Source: Chryseobacterium potabilaquae
GTDB taxonomy: Bacteria > Bacteroidota > Bacteroidia > Flavobacteriales > Weeksellaceae
NCBI RefSeq assembly: GCF_902728265.1
Contig: NZ_CACVBR010000011.1
Coordinates: forward strand, 29,289-93,288
DNA: 64,000 bases
Reading direction: 5' to 3'
In this document: positions 37,514 through 46,237 of the stretch, piece by piece
Position numbering within the stretch: the first letter of the stretch is position 1
How the letters are laid out: every line of letters begins with the position of its first letter
Program-made: the position numbers and the translations under genes
Notes under the pieces: model-generated
The model's input: the letters and a program-made list of their open reading frames with translations, nothing else
Told to the model about the DNA's origin: nothing
Database searches by the model: none

Positions 37514-38326
37514 TTATTTTCTAGGCTTTTCTACTCCCTTCCATTCTTCGCCTGTTTTTTTATATTGGCTTAAAGAAAAAGTTTTAAAGTCTTTTGTTTT
37601 GTATTCTATATTATCCGTGTTTTGTTCAAATGGCATAATATAATAATAATCAGCGTCAGTTTTGTCTGTTTTATTGCCCTTTTTTACTGTAGGAACATAT
37701 TTAGAAAATTTGTAATTAGGGAGATATTGCTTTAATCGAGTATAAAAAGCTTTATCTTCTTTTTCATTAGGAATGATATCCACGATGCTAAATTTATCTT
37801 TTTTCTTATCAATCCATAAATAGTAGGTTTTTTCTTCTCCTAAGTTTCTATTTAGAGAGTTGAATGAAAATAATTCTTTTGGAACAAGTTCTTTAATTTT
37901 TTCAGGATCAACTTTTGTATAATATTCACCCTTTGACGGATCTACATACGTTTCCAGGTTATAAATTAATACCGAATTATTTTCAAAGTTTTTATTTTTG
38001 AAATATTGATTGAGTGATAATTCTGATGTTTCGCGTAGTTCTTTTCCTCTAGTATCTAGTTTTTTTGTCGGATTTTGAGGATTTATTTTTTTTACAAATT
38101 CATATAAAACAACGGGTTTAACATCCTTAAGATGAGGATATGTTTTCAATTGTTCTGCTTTGATTAGCCAGTAATATTGTTGGTAAAAATCTTCTTTATC
38201 AGATTCTTTTACACTTTTATATGCGAGCGCAAGTTTTTTTGAGTTGAGATATTTCCCGTATTTTCCTTGCCCGAAGGAAAAAGTTATAGATAATAAAGCA
38301 AATAAGATGGTAATGTTTCTTCTCAT
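37514..38326 (-). CDS. Secreted protein of unknown function
   Basis: A 270-residue protein with a signal peptide (about residues 1-19, ending TFSFGQ). The mature part is highly charged, rich in Lys, Tyr and Asp, without Cys, and has no motif I recognise. It stands alone between the MFS gene and a non-coding stretch, with its own strong terminator. Likely periplasmic or outer-membrane associated; no function can be assigned. Confidence 0.75.
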   Translation of the reverse strand: MRRNITILFALLSITFSFGQGKYGKYLNSKKLALAYKSVKESDKEDFYQQYYWLIKAEQLKTYPHLKDVKPVVLYEFVKKINPQNPTKKLDTRGKELRETSELSLNQYFKNKNFENNSVLIYNLETYVDPSKGEYYTKVDPEKIKELVPKELFSFNSLNRNLGEEKTYYLWIDKKKDKFSIVDIIPNEKEDKAFYTRLKQYLPNYKFSKYVPTVKKGNKTDKTDADYYYIMPFEQNTDNIEYKTKDFKTFSLSQYKKTGEEWKGVEKPRK

Positions 38327-38423
38327 TTTATATAATTGATATTTTCACTTTCCAAATATAATTATTTATTAGATATTATTTTTCATAAGCAGATAATTAT
38401 ATCTATATTATTGTAGTTAATTC

Positions 38424-38452
38424 AAAAAAAAATCCTGTATTGCTACAGGATT
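38424..38452 (-). terminator. Terminator in the 38327-38814 non-coding stretch
   Basis: A 9-base stem (AATCCTGTA / TACAGGATT, loop TTGC) followed on the minus strand by seven T. It is about 360 bases beyond the stop of the secreted-protein gene at 38815, so it ends either a very long 3' untranslated region or a separate small RNA. The rest of the 488-base stretch has no convincing open frame. Confidence 0.75.
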
Positions 38453-38814
38453 GATAAAGTTAATGTTGTTATTATTTAGTATTTAATAATAGTCATACTA
38501 TTTTGGTTTTATAGACTTTATAAAAATCCCTATTACCAGGTTTGTGGGTATTATTATACTAAATAGTTAATGAGTAATTTCTTAGGCTTAATAACATTTC
38601 TATGGGGGAGATCACTTATAATCACTTTGAAAATCTGTAAAAAAATCATTGAAAAGGTTAATGTTTTTCATAGAATTTAATTTGAGAATTTATATATATT
38701 GTGTTTTTATTTGATTTCAGATTTTCAAAGATATTTACCGTGTAGATGTTCCTTCATACGTTTTGTTATTATTGTTACCAGTCTTAATAGTTTATTTATC
38801 TGAGAGTATTTTGG

Positions 38815-39345
38815 TTATTTTTCAATCGTTATGGCCTTCGTTTCATCAAATTCTCTACATCGATGTTGTGGATAATTAGAAATAATATTATCAACACAAT
38901 TACTAAAAACATAGGCTTGCTGAGGAGAATCCCCATCGTTTGATGTGTAAAAAAAGCCCTTATCCGTAAGAAACCTTTTGGATCCATCAGAAAAATTTAA
39001 TTTAATTCGTACATTTTCAGGAAGGGTATAGGTTTCAGACATGGTATTCATTACCTTGTAATGAGAGTAGATGAGGTTCTGTCCACTTTCATCAGGGACC
39101 CCAAAGGCCATAATATAGCCTAAACATTGTGGTTTATTACAATGAGTTTGATCTTGCGTATCAAGTTGGAATTGAATTTGGAAAACTCCAAAGTTGCCAT
39201 CTTCCTTGATTAATTTAAATCTTTCCTGAACTGGCTTATCACTTTGTACATATAGCCAATCAGAATAAGTGTCTTTGGGTACTTTGTTTTGTCCATACAT
39301 CACTGTTATGCTTACAACAAAGAACAGTATATTGAATGTTTTCAT
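38815..39345 (-). CDS. Secreted protein of unknown function
   Basis: A 176-residue protein starting at ATG 39345 (MKTFNILFF), with a signal peptide ending at about residue 18 (MYGQ). The in-frame TTG five codons earlier is less likely. The mature part has four cysteines, two close together (HCNKPQC near residues 72-78) and two near the end (FSNCVDN, QHRCREF), so disulfides are likely. No family is recognised. It is followed by an unusually long untranslated stretch before a terminator. Confidence 0.75.
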   Translation of the reverse strand: MKTFNILFFVVSITVMYGQNKVPKDTYSDWLYVQSDKPVQERFKLIKEDGNFGVFQIQFQLDTQDQTHCNKPQCLGYIMAFGVPDESGQNLIYSHYKVMNTMSETYTLPENVRIKLNFSDGSKRFLTDKGFFYTSNDGDSPQQAYVFSNCVDNIISNYPQHRCREFDETKAITIEK

Positions 39346-39541
39346 GGTTAGTAGTTTCAAGCGAGCTATCCAATGATTTTTATTATAAGCTATAATAAAA
39401 TCATTATGTTTTTTTTATTAGTTTACCCAAATATATTTTTTTTATAAATACGATAAAATACCTCAAAAAAGGTATTTTTAATAAAATTTTGCTAATTTTA
39501 ATGTATTAAAATTTACATAATTACATTTTAGTAGAAAAATA

Positions 39542-40315
39542 ATGAATAATAAAAAGGTTCACCCTCTTATTAAAGTTTGGAACGACTATCCTGAGTTTTT
39601 GCAGAATACGAGTGATATTTTGCCTTTGCCTTCTATTGAGCGTATTGTTGGAGACGTTTTTGCGCCGGGAGAATCATATTATTATGTTATTAATTTTGCG
39701 GATAGTACCATTTGTAAGCATCATCCGAATATTTTGAAAATGCATGGTTTAAAGGTGTACCCATCTCATCTTAAAGATATTATAGATCTCATTCATCCGG
39801 CGGATATACCTTTTGTGATGGAGGCGGAAAGAATGTGTATAGAAAAAGTAAAAGAGATTGGTTTTGTTTATCAGCAAGAGCTAAAGTCTAGTTATTGTTT
39901 TAGGATGAAAACAGGGAAAGGCAATTATGAGATGTTTTATCATCAAGCTTTGCATATCCATCAAGATAAATTGGGGAGGCTTATGCAAGCAGTTAATATT
40001 CATAGTAACATTCAGCATATTACTCAAAATAACTCATATATTGCTCTTATTTCAGGCATTAGAGATAGAAACGATTTCCATCAAATGTCTTATAAGCCTG
40101 TAGAAGAAATAGAAATTTCTAATGTTAAACTTACAGATAGAGAATTAGAAGTTCTTTCACTTTTAGCTCGTGGCTATTCGGCAAAAGAGATCGCTGATCA
40201 ATTGATTATTTCATATCATACAGTGACTACCCACAGAAAAAATATATTGAAGAAATTAGAATGCAATAAAGTGTCTGAACTTATTAAAAAGGCGTTAGAT
40301 TATGGATTAATATAA
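39542..40315 (+). CDS. LuxR-type helix-turn-helix regulator with PAS-like sensor
   Basis: A 257-residue transcription regulator. Residues 197-255 are a LuxR/GerE DNA-binding domain: LTDRELEVLSLLARGYSAKE, then ADQLIISYHTVTTHRKNIL and KKLECNKVSELIKKA. The N-terminal 180 residues look like a PAS-type sensor (FADSTICKHHPNILKMHGL). There is no receiver domain and no partner kinase nearby, so it probably senses a small molecule directly. It is divergent from the secreted-protein gene at 38815, which may be a target. It converges on asnB with a shared terminator. Confidence 0.88.
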   Translation: MNNKKVHPLIKVWNDYPEFLQNTSDILPLPSIERIVGDVFAPGESYYYVINFADSTICKHHPNILKMHGLKVYPSHLKDIIDLIHPADIPFVMEAERMCIEKVKEIGFVYQQELKSSYCFRMKTGKGNYEMFYHQALHIHQDKLGRLMQAVNIHSNIQHITQNNSYIALISGIRDRNDFHQMSYKPVEEIEISNVKLTDRELEVLSLLARGYSAKEIADQLIISYHTVTTHRKNILKKLECNKVSELIKKALDYGLI

Positions 40316-40333
40316 ATTAGGTGATATAATAAA

Positions 40334-40378
40334 AAAAAGCATTGTTAGATTATTTCTGAGTATCTACAATGCTTTTTA
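40334..40378. terminator. Shared terminator between the LuxR-type gene and asnB
   Basis: Arms AAAAAGCATTGT and ACAATGCTTTTT form the base of a longer, slightly bulged stem. A-run and T-run on both sides allow use by both convergent genes. Confidence 0.82.
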
Positions 40379-40392
40379 ATTATCATTAAAAA

Positions 40393-42060
40393 TTAGTAAG
40401 AAGTTTGATGAATCTTAACGGCTCTTCCGCTTGGGTCATTCATTTTTTTGAACGCTTCATCCCATTCTAAAGCAATAGGGGTTGAACAAGCAACTGATGG
40501 TACGGAAGGAACTGTTGCTGCTGCTGTTTCACTTGGGAAATGTTCTTCAAAAATACTTCTATAGCGATATTCTTCTTTATTTTGAGGAGTATTTAAAGGA
40601 AATCTAAATTTAGCATTCGTCATCATTTCATCAGTTACCTCTTTTTCTGCGACTTCTTTTAAGGTATCTATCCAAGAATATCCTACACCATCAGAAAATT
40701 GTTCTTTTTGTCTCCAAGTAATAGAATCCGGAAGAAGATCTTCAAACGCTTTTCTTAACACCCATTTCTCTATTTTTCCTTCAGATGTATTTATCATTTT
40801 ATCCTTAGGATTTAAATTCATAGCAATATCCATAAATTCTTTGTCTAAGAAGGGTACCCGTCCTTCAATTCCCCAGCTCATTAATGCTTTATTGGCACGT
40901 AAGCAATCATATAGGTGAAGTTTTCCAAGTTTTCTTACAGTCTCTTCATGGAATTCTTGTGCATTCGGAGCCTTATGAAAGTAGAGATATCCTCCAAATA
41001 GCTCATCCGATCCTTCACCCGATAAAACCATTTTTATTCCCATTGATTTGATTACCCTAGCTAAAAGATACATGGGAGTGGAGGCTCTTATGGTGGTTAC
41101 GTCATATGTTTCTAAATGATAGATTACATCACGAATGGCATCCAGTCCTTCTTGAACTGTGAAGTGGACTTCATGATGAACAGAACCTATATGATCTGCG
41201 GCTTTTTGCGCAGCTGCCAAATCCGGAGAACCCACTAACCCTACTGCAAAACTATGCAACCTTGGATACCAAGCTTCTTGAGTATCATTACTTTCTACCC
41301 TTTGTCTGGCAAATTTTGCGGTAATAGCAGAAATAACAGAGGAGTCTAATCCTCCGGAAAGGAGTACACCATAAGGGACGTCGCTCATTAGCTGACGGTG
41401 GACTGCATCTTCCAATCCTTTTTTTAATTTCGAAATATCTGTTGGGTTATCTTTTACATTATCAAAATTCTCCCATTCTCTAATGTACCATTGTTGAAAT
41501 TCATTTCCTTCTATACTATATATTAAATGTCCTGGTAAAAAAGTTTCAATAGTTTTACAAACACCTTCAAGGGCTTTCAATTCGGAGGCAACATAGTAAT
41601 TTCCATTTCTATCCCACCCATGATATAGCGGACAAATACCCATATGATCTCGTGAAATCAAATAAATATCATTTTCGGTATCGTATAATGCAAATGCAAA
41701 TATACCATTCAGTTTCTCAATGAAGTTTTTACCATATTTTTGATATAATGCTAAAATTACTTCACAATCAGATTGTGTTTGAAATTCATAGTCCGGAAAC
41801 TCCTCTTTTAATTGTTGATGATTATAAATTTCGCCATTTACAGCTAAAACAATTTTATTATCTTTTGTAAATAAGGGTTGTTTTCCGGAAGTAGGATCTA
41901 CGATAGCAAGGCGTTCATGAGAAAAAATTACTTTTTCATGTTGAAATACTCCACTCCAATCTGGGCCTCTATGACGTATTTTCTTTGACATTTCTAGCAC
42001 TTGAGGTCTCAGTATTTCCGTATTCTGTTTGGCATCAAACAAGCATATAATTCCACACAT
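40393..42060 (-). CDS. asnB: Asparagine synthetase B, glutamine-hydrolysing
   Basis: A 555-residue cytosolic enzyme that makes asparagine from aspartate, glutamine and ATP. Cys2 (MCGIICLFDA) is the nucleophile of the N-terminal glutaminase domain, with RHRGPDWSG, VNGEIYNH and the LSRDHMG-like segment following. The synthetase domain has the ATP pyrophosphatase loop SGGLDS at residues 235-240 and SGEGSDELFGGY near 350. The C-terminus after about 510 is a short extension rich in Ala, Thr and Pro. Its length matches bacterial AsnB (about 554). It has a terminator shared with the LuxR-type gene. Confidence 0.97.
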   Translation of the reverse strand: MCGIICLFDAKQNTEILRPQVLEMSKKIRHRGPDWSGVFQHEKVIFSHERLAIVDPTSGKQPLFTKDNKIVLAVNGEIYNHQQLKEEFPDYEFQTQSDCEVILALYQKYGKNFIEKLNGIFAFALYDTENDIYLISRDHMGICPLYHGWDRNGNYYVASELKALEGVCKTIETFLPGHLIYSIEGNEFQQWYIREWENFDNVKDNPTDISKLKKGLEDAVHRQLMSDVPYGVLLSGGLDSSVISAITAKFARQRVESNDTQEAWYPRLHSFAVGLVGSPDLAAAQKAADHIGSVHHEVHFTVQEGLDAIRDVIYHLETYDVTTIRASTPMYLLARVIKSMGIKMVLSGEGSDELFGGYLYFHKAPNAQEFHEETVRKLGKLHLYDCLRANKALMSWGIEGRVPFLDKEFMDIAMNLNPKDKMINTSEGKIEKWVLRKAFEDLLPDSITWRQKEQFSDGVGYSWIDTLKEVAEKEVTDEMMTNAKFRFPLNTPQNKEEYRYRSIFEEHFPSETAAATVPSVPSVACSTPIALEWDEAFKKMNDPSGRAVKIHQTSY

Positions 42061-42347
42061 TATCTTTTTTTTAATTTTAATTTAAACAAAAATATAATTA
42101 TGGTGTATAAATAACAATTAAAAATAATTAAATATTAAAAATTTTAACTTTAAAATGTTTTTCAGAAAAAATATTTAACTAATTTCAATAAAAATGTCTG
42201 TTTTTAATTGATTTTTTTCACTGAAATAAAAAAGTTTCTACATACAAAATAAAAATGACATATTTATTAATCTATGTTAATTAATTATAGGAAAATTTGA
42301 CATTACTTTGTCGCTCGAAATAATTTTTTTTCATCATTTGTGTTTTT

Positions 42348-42386
42348 ACCTTCTCGTAATTTAGTTTACGAGAAGGTTTTTTTTTA
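42348..42386 (+). terminator. Orphan plus-strand terminator between two minus-strand genes
   Basis: A perfect 12-base stem (ACCTTCTCGTAA / TTACGAGAAGGT, 6-base loop) followed by nine T on the plus strand. On the minus strand it is followed by A, not T. Both flanking genes run minus, so the RNA that ends here is not an annotated gene. The 323-base stretch 42061-42383 contains no open frame. Confidence 0.8.
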
Positions 42387-44045
42387 TTCAGATCCTACTA
42401 ATACCCCCGAAATATTCCACGAACTGAAGCTTGTTCCTTCAGAATCTCCTTGAGGAATTTTTATTTGTATGGTATGTGTTCCTGCCTTTAAATTTCCCAG
42501 CGGTATAAAATTGGGATTTGTTGTTGTTCCTGGACACCAATTTGATCTGCTTAAGTCTGATGATGAAAGTCCATCCGCAAAGTTTCCAGAAGCAGGATTA
42601 TATAAACGATAAGAACCACAATCAGTTCTCCAAGGTAAAAAAGAAAATACTCTAGTATGATCTAAAAAAATCGAATTAATTTTAGGAATAAATTCATCGC
42701 CATTACTCCAACCCCCATGCCCTGTGGTGATATACCGTAATTGGGCATCTTTTAAATCTTTTCTTAATGTAAATTCCATAAAAAGGCCTTTATCATTATT
42801 AAACATAGTGGAATAATCTTGTCCGGCCATTTCCATTATATTTAAGGTATTAAACAATGGAATAACTTTATTAGGTTTATTGAACGGATCACTTTTATGA
42901 ATAGTAATTTCTAGACTTACTTTATGTCCTCCTTTGTCGTAATTGGCAATGAAAGTACCTATCCAAAGTTCTTTTTCTGAAAGAGAAGAAGCTAATTCTG
43001 TAATCTCCTGACGATAAGGAGTAAGCGTTTGCCAATCTTTTCCTTTTATTTGGATATGATTGAATTTATCAATACCAAATGGAGTAAAAAATCTCATGAT
43101 CTCTACCGGAGGAGTATAGTTTTCAGTAGATATATTACCATAATATGGTTTACCATTACCATTTTCATAGTAAGGAAGAGTTTTAATTCCTTTTTCTAAT
43201 CCATCAAAAAACGATAGGGATTTATCTTGAGGTATAAAGAATACAGTTCCGGTTCTATCATAGGCATCACCATTAGATTTTTGTTTCAGGTCAACAAAAA
43301 CCTGATCACTATCTGTAATTTTTGGGAATTTTATTTTCTTGAGTATAATAGTACCATTCGCAAACCTTTTTATATTTTCATCCGATTTTGACTCCTCAGA
43401 GAAATTAATGGTCTCATTGTCAAAAATTTTTAAAATAGTAAATCTACTTTTCCAAAGTAAATCTTTGTAGCTAAGTGGATCAATAGGGTTTACTGATCCT
43501 TTTATTATATTATCTATAGTAGTATGTTTAACTTTTTTGATAGTAGTAGCCGAAATAATAGAATTTTTATTTTTTTCAATTTCAAGAACCAGTCCAAGAT
43601 TTTGACCAATACTGGAAGGACCTCCTTTTATTTTTAAATCCTGAGTATACCAAACTTCAATAGTATTGGAATTAATTATAGTTATTGCTTTTTTACAACG
43701 GTATCCTAATATTTTTTTTGTTTCATCAGTATATTGAAAAGTTTGTGTATTGATAGATTCTATATCTGAAGTTGAAACGATCTCTCCTGATTGTAAGAAG
43801 GCATAAGAAGTAATAATGTTAGATGGTTTTTCAACTTTTGTTATTTCAAAAGGATAGTCATTCTTTTGCTCTTTAATTTTATGAGTGAGAATGAAATTTT
43901 CCTTTTCGCTCACCCAAACCAAGGTAGGAGATTGTTCGGTCAACGTTTTTCCATTATATGAATTGATATATTGGATCTCATAAGTTTGAGCGATTGAGAA
44001 AGAAAATATTAAAAAGAATAAACAGAATAGAGTTTTTATATGCAT
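42384..44045 (-). CDS. PNGase F-family glycosidase with GLPGLI-like N-terminal domain
   Basis: A 553-residue secreted protein with a signal peptide (about residues 1-19, SFSIAQ). Residues 20-215 resemble GLPGLI proteins (ILGYRCKKA, VWYTQDLKIKGGP and NLGLVLEIEKN). Residues about 225-553 match peptide-N-glycosidase F: AYDRTGTVFF near 261-270, PPVEIMRFFTPFG near 312-324, then TTGHGGWSNGDEF, PWRTDCGSYRLYNPASGNF and LSRSNWCPGTTTNP. Asp263 probably corresponds to catalytic Asp60 of PNGase F, and the Glu of GDEF to Glu206; Glu118 seems not to be kept, by eye. The enzyme releases N-glycans from glycoproteins. Elizabethkingia has a second form, PNGase F-II, with an extra N-terminal bowl-like domain and similar size, which this resembles. 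Confidence 0.85.
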   Translation of the reverse strand: MHIKTLFCLFFLIFSFSIAQTYEIQYINSYNGKTLTEQSPTLVWVSEKENFILTHKIKEQKNDYPFEITKVEKPSNIITSYAFLQSGEIVSTSDIESINTQTFQYTDETKKILGYRCKKAITIINSNTIEVWYTQDLKIKGGPSSIGQNLGLVLEIEKNKNSIISATTIKKVKHTTIDNIIKGSVNPIDPLSYKDLLWKSRFTILKIFDNETINFSEESKSDENIKRFANGTIILKKIKFPKITDSDQVFVDLKQKSNGDAYDRTGTVFFIPQDKSLSFFDGLEKGIKTLPYYENGNGKPYYGNISTENYTPPVEIMRFFTPFGIDKFNHIQIKGKDWQTLTPYRQEITELASSLSEKELWIGTFIANYDKGGHKVSLEITIHKSDPFNKPNKVIPLFNTLNIMEMAGQDYSTMFNNDKGLFMEFTLRKDLKDAQLRYITTGHGGWSNGDEFIPKINSIFLDHTRVFSFLPWRTDCGSYRLYNPASGNFADGLSSSDLSRSNWCPGTTTNPNFIPLGNLKAGTHTIQIKIPQGDSEGTSFSSWNISGVLVGSE

Positions 44046-44157
44046 ATTAAAATTATTTGGGAGAAATATAATATAGTTACTGTGAATTGATGATCTACGA
44101 CGTTTTAATAATAAAAATAGAGTATAAGAGCACTCATTTTAAACGGGGAATTATATT

Positions 44158-44185
44158 AAAAAACTACTCCTATAGGGGAGTAGTT
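44158..44185 (-). terminator. Terminator of the RNA methyltransferase gene
   Basis: Stem AACTACTCC / GGAGTAGTT with a 6-base loop, followed by a T-run on the minus strand, 34 bases after the stop codon at 44220. Confidence 0.82.
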
Positions 44186-44219
44186 ATGCACTTTTATTTT
44201 AAATTAACTTTATTAATTA

Positions 44220-45425
44220 TTATGATACTCTTTCGATCATAGCCATATAAAATCCATCATATCCTTCACTAGGCATTACCTTTTCATCTTTGATCATTTT
44301 GAAATTAGGATTGTTTTGTAGGAATTCTTCAATCTGTTTATTATTTTCAGAGGGTAGGATAGAGCAGGTAGCATACACCATTTTCCCTCCTTTTTTAAGA
44401 ATTTTTGAATAATCCTGAAGGATCTGTTGCTGCTCTTTTTTAATTCTATCTATAAATTCCTGATCAATTTTCCATTTACTATCTGGGTTTCTCTTTAAAA
44501 CACCTAAACCAGAGCATGGAGCATCAATTAATAATCGGTCTGCTTTTTCATACAGGCGTTTAATTGTTTTATTATCAGATATTAATCGAGTTTCAATATT
44601 ATGAGCTCCGGCTCTTTTAGCACGACGCTTTAATTCTGCGAGTTTCCAGTCAAAGATATCCAAAGCAATAATTTGCCCTTTATTACCCATCAATGCAGCA
44701 AGATGCAATGTTTTTCCGCCGGCCCCTGCACAAGCATCTACCACTCTCTGTCCTTCTTTTACATCAAGAAAGTACCCGATTTTTTGAGAAGATGCATCCT
44801 GTACTTCAAATAATCCATCTTTAAAGGAAGTAGTAAGGAAAACATTCTTCTTTTCTTCCAGCTGAACAGCATCTGGATAATTTTTTATAGTATAAGAAAC
44901 AATATTTTCATCGGAAAGGTCAGAAATAAGTTCTTTTGCTGAAGTTTTTAGAGAATTTGCTCTTAATACAGTGGGAGCTTGTTCATTTAATGCTTGCATT
45001 TCCTTTTCCCAATCAGTCCCTAATTCTTTTTCTAAGGTTTCGGCAAGCCAATCTGGAATAGAATGTTCAATCGCTTTAGTAGGGACAGTATTCTTTTTAA
45101 GCTTGGTAATGATATCGGCTGTTTTTATGCCATCAAATTCATCAAATTTTTTAAATTTTGTTTGGCTCCAAAGTAAATAAGCCAGAATAAGTTTATAAAT
45201 ATTGGAGGGCTTTACGCCTTCCCCCATATAATATTCTAGACGTTTTTTCCAGCGAATGATATTATAGAAAATCTCAGAAACAACTGCTCTGTCCTGGCTT
45301 CCCCATTTTTTATTTGCCTTTAAAAGCCTTTCGATCACTTTGTCTGCATACTTGTTTTTCTCAAAAAATGTTTCTTGTAAAGCATCGTGAATGCCGATCA
45401 ATAAGTTTCTGTGAATAAGTTCCAT
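44220..45425 (-). CDS. RsmB/NSUN-type RNA (cytosine-C5) methyltransferase
   Basis: A 401-residue class I SAM methyltransferase; the ATG at 45425 (MELIHRN) is the likely start, because the upstream in-frame TTG falls in the -7 box. The N-terminal 130 residues are a NusB-like or RsmB-type RNA-binding domain (SQDRAVVSEIFYNIIRWKKR). The catalytic domain has DACAGAGGKTLHLA (motif I), LIDAPCSGLGVLKRNPD (motif IV with the Cys) and MVYATCSILPSENNKQI (motif VI with the catalytic Cys). It likely makes m5C in rRNA or tRNA. The target base is unknown. It stands alone with its own promoter and terminator. Confidence 0.9.
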   Translation of the reverse strand: MELIHRNLLIGIHDALQETFFEKNKYADKVIERLLKANKKWGSQDRAVVSEIFYNIIRWKKRLEYYMGEGVKPSNIYKLILAYLLWSQTKFKKFDEFDGIKTADIITKLKKNTVPTKAIEHSIPDWLAETLEKELGTDWEKEMQALNEQAPTVLRANSLKTSAKELISDLSDENIVSYTIKNYPDAVQLEEKKNVFLTTSFKDGLFEVQDASSQKIGYFLDVKEGQRVVDACAGAGGKTLHLAALMGNKGQIIALDIFDWKLAELKRRAKRAGAHNIETRLISDNKTIKRLYEKADRLLIDAPCSGLGVLKRNPDSKWKIDQEFIDRIKKEQQQILQDYSKILKKGGKMVYATCSILPSENNKQIEEFLQNNPNFKMIKDEKVMPSEGYDGFYMAMIERVS

Positions 45426-45452
45426 AAATTTGCTTCTGCTATTTTGAAGCTG

Positions 45453-45460
45453 CAAAAATA
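45453..45460 (-). promoter_or_regulatory. Promoter -7 box of the RNA methyltransferase gene
   Basis: Exact TATTTTTG on the minus strand, 27 bases before the ATG at 45425. It overlaps the alternative TTG start, which argues against that start. Confidence 0.65.
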
Positions 45461-45586
45461 CGAATTAAAGTTGAGAGTTGTAAAGAACACTTATATGGGT
45501 GTATAATGGGAGTATTTTCTTTTAATTTTAATAAAGTAGAGATATGGTTTATAGGATAAACGTATTAAAGTTTTAATTTTTAAAAT

Positions 45587-45594
45587 TACCTTTG
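45587..45594 (+). promoter_or_regulatory. Promoter -7 box of the PhnA-family gene
   Basis: Exact TACCTTTG, 15 bases before the ATG at 45610. An ATG-less alternative start at 45592 lies inside this box, which supports the later start. Confidence 0.65.
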
Positions 45595-45609
45595 TTAAAA
45601 ATTAAAAAA

Positions 45610-45954
45610 ATGAGTGATACGGTATTTTGCCCTAAATGCAATTCTGAGTTTACATATCCAAGTGATACTATGATGGTATGTTCTCAATGTTTTTATGAAT
45701 GGAATCAAGAAGAAATTGCTTCTCATGTAACAGATGATGGGAAAATTTTTGACTCAAATGGAAATGAATTACAAAATGGAGACTCTGTTGTGGTGATAAA
45801 AGATTTGCCTGTAAAAGGAGCACCTAAACCGGTTAAAGCTGGAACAAAAGTGAAAAATATACGTTTAAGACCTGAAAGTGATCATAATATTGATTGTAAA
45901 ATCGATGGGTTTGGATCTATGGCTCTGAAGTCAGAATTTGTAAAGAAAGCATAA
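45610..45954 (+). CDS. PhnA/YjdM-type zinc ribbon protein
   Basis: A 114-residue protein with an N-terminal zinc ribbon: Cys7, Cys10, Cys24 and Cys27 (VFCPKC and MVCSQC). The C-terminal domain carries the [15 protein letters not shown] segment and KIRLRP-like strand, typical of the PhnA/YjdM family once named for alkylphosphonate uptake. Family members were linked with phosphonates but their role is unclear. There are no phosphonate genes nearby. It stands alone; the following 45955-46237 stretch is non-coding. Confidence 0.88.
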   Translation: MSDTVFCPKCNSEFTYPSDTMMVCSQCFYEWNQEEIASHVTDDGKIFDSNGNELQNGDSVVVIKDLPVKGAPKPVKAGTKVKNIRLRPESDHNIDCKIDGFGSMALKSEFVKKA

Positions 45955-46237
45955 TGTAGGTCTTATATGAAAGCTATACTTTGCCGTAGATCTTCAGAGT
46001 AAAAAATAAAAAAAGGAAAAGATTGGGCAGGGTAATCTTTCATAAAGACTGGATTGCAGAAATGCTAATTCGCGTCTTGGAGGCAGAAAGAGTATTAACC
46101 AAAAATTTCCTTATGCTGTGTTACGTGCAAAAATAAAAAAAAGTTTTAAAATAGGTTCTGGGATTTTTATTTTTTATCGATAAATTAACATTTAATATAA
46201 TGGGATGAATAATGAATCTCAATTATAGCTATAAACT
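45955..46237. other. Intergenic stretch with a compositionally distinct block
   Basis: A 283-base gap between convergent genes. Bases about 46021-46135 are less AT-rich than their surroundings and contain an open minor frame (WIAEMLIRVLEAERVL) too short to trust. It may be a dispersed intergenic repeat or a gene remnant. No riboswitch fold was recognised. Confidence 0.35.

Noticed and set aside
45592..45609. An earlier start for the PhnA-family gene
   Set aside because: It falls in the exact -7 box TACCTTTG; the ATG at 45610 gives the usual zinc ribbon start.
45990..46140. A riboswitch-like fold (thiamine or cobalamin type)
   Set aside because: The expected conserved core was not found on either strand, and the block lies downstream, not upstream, of both neighbours.
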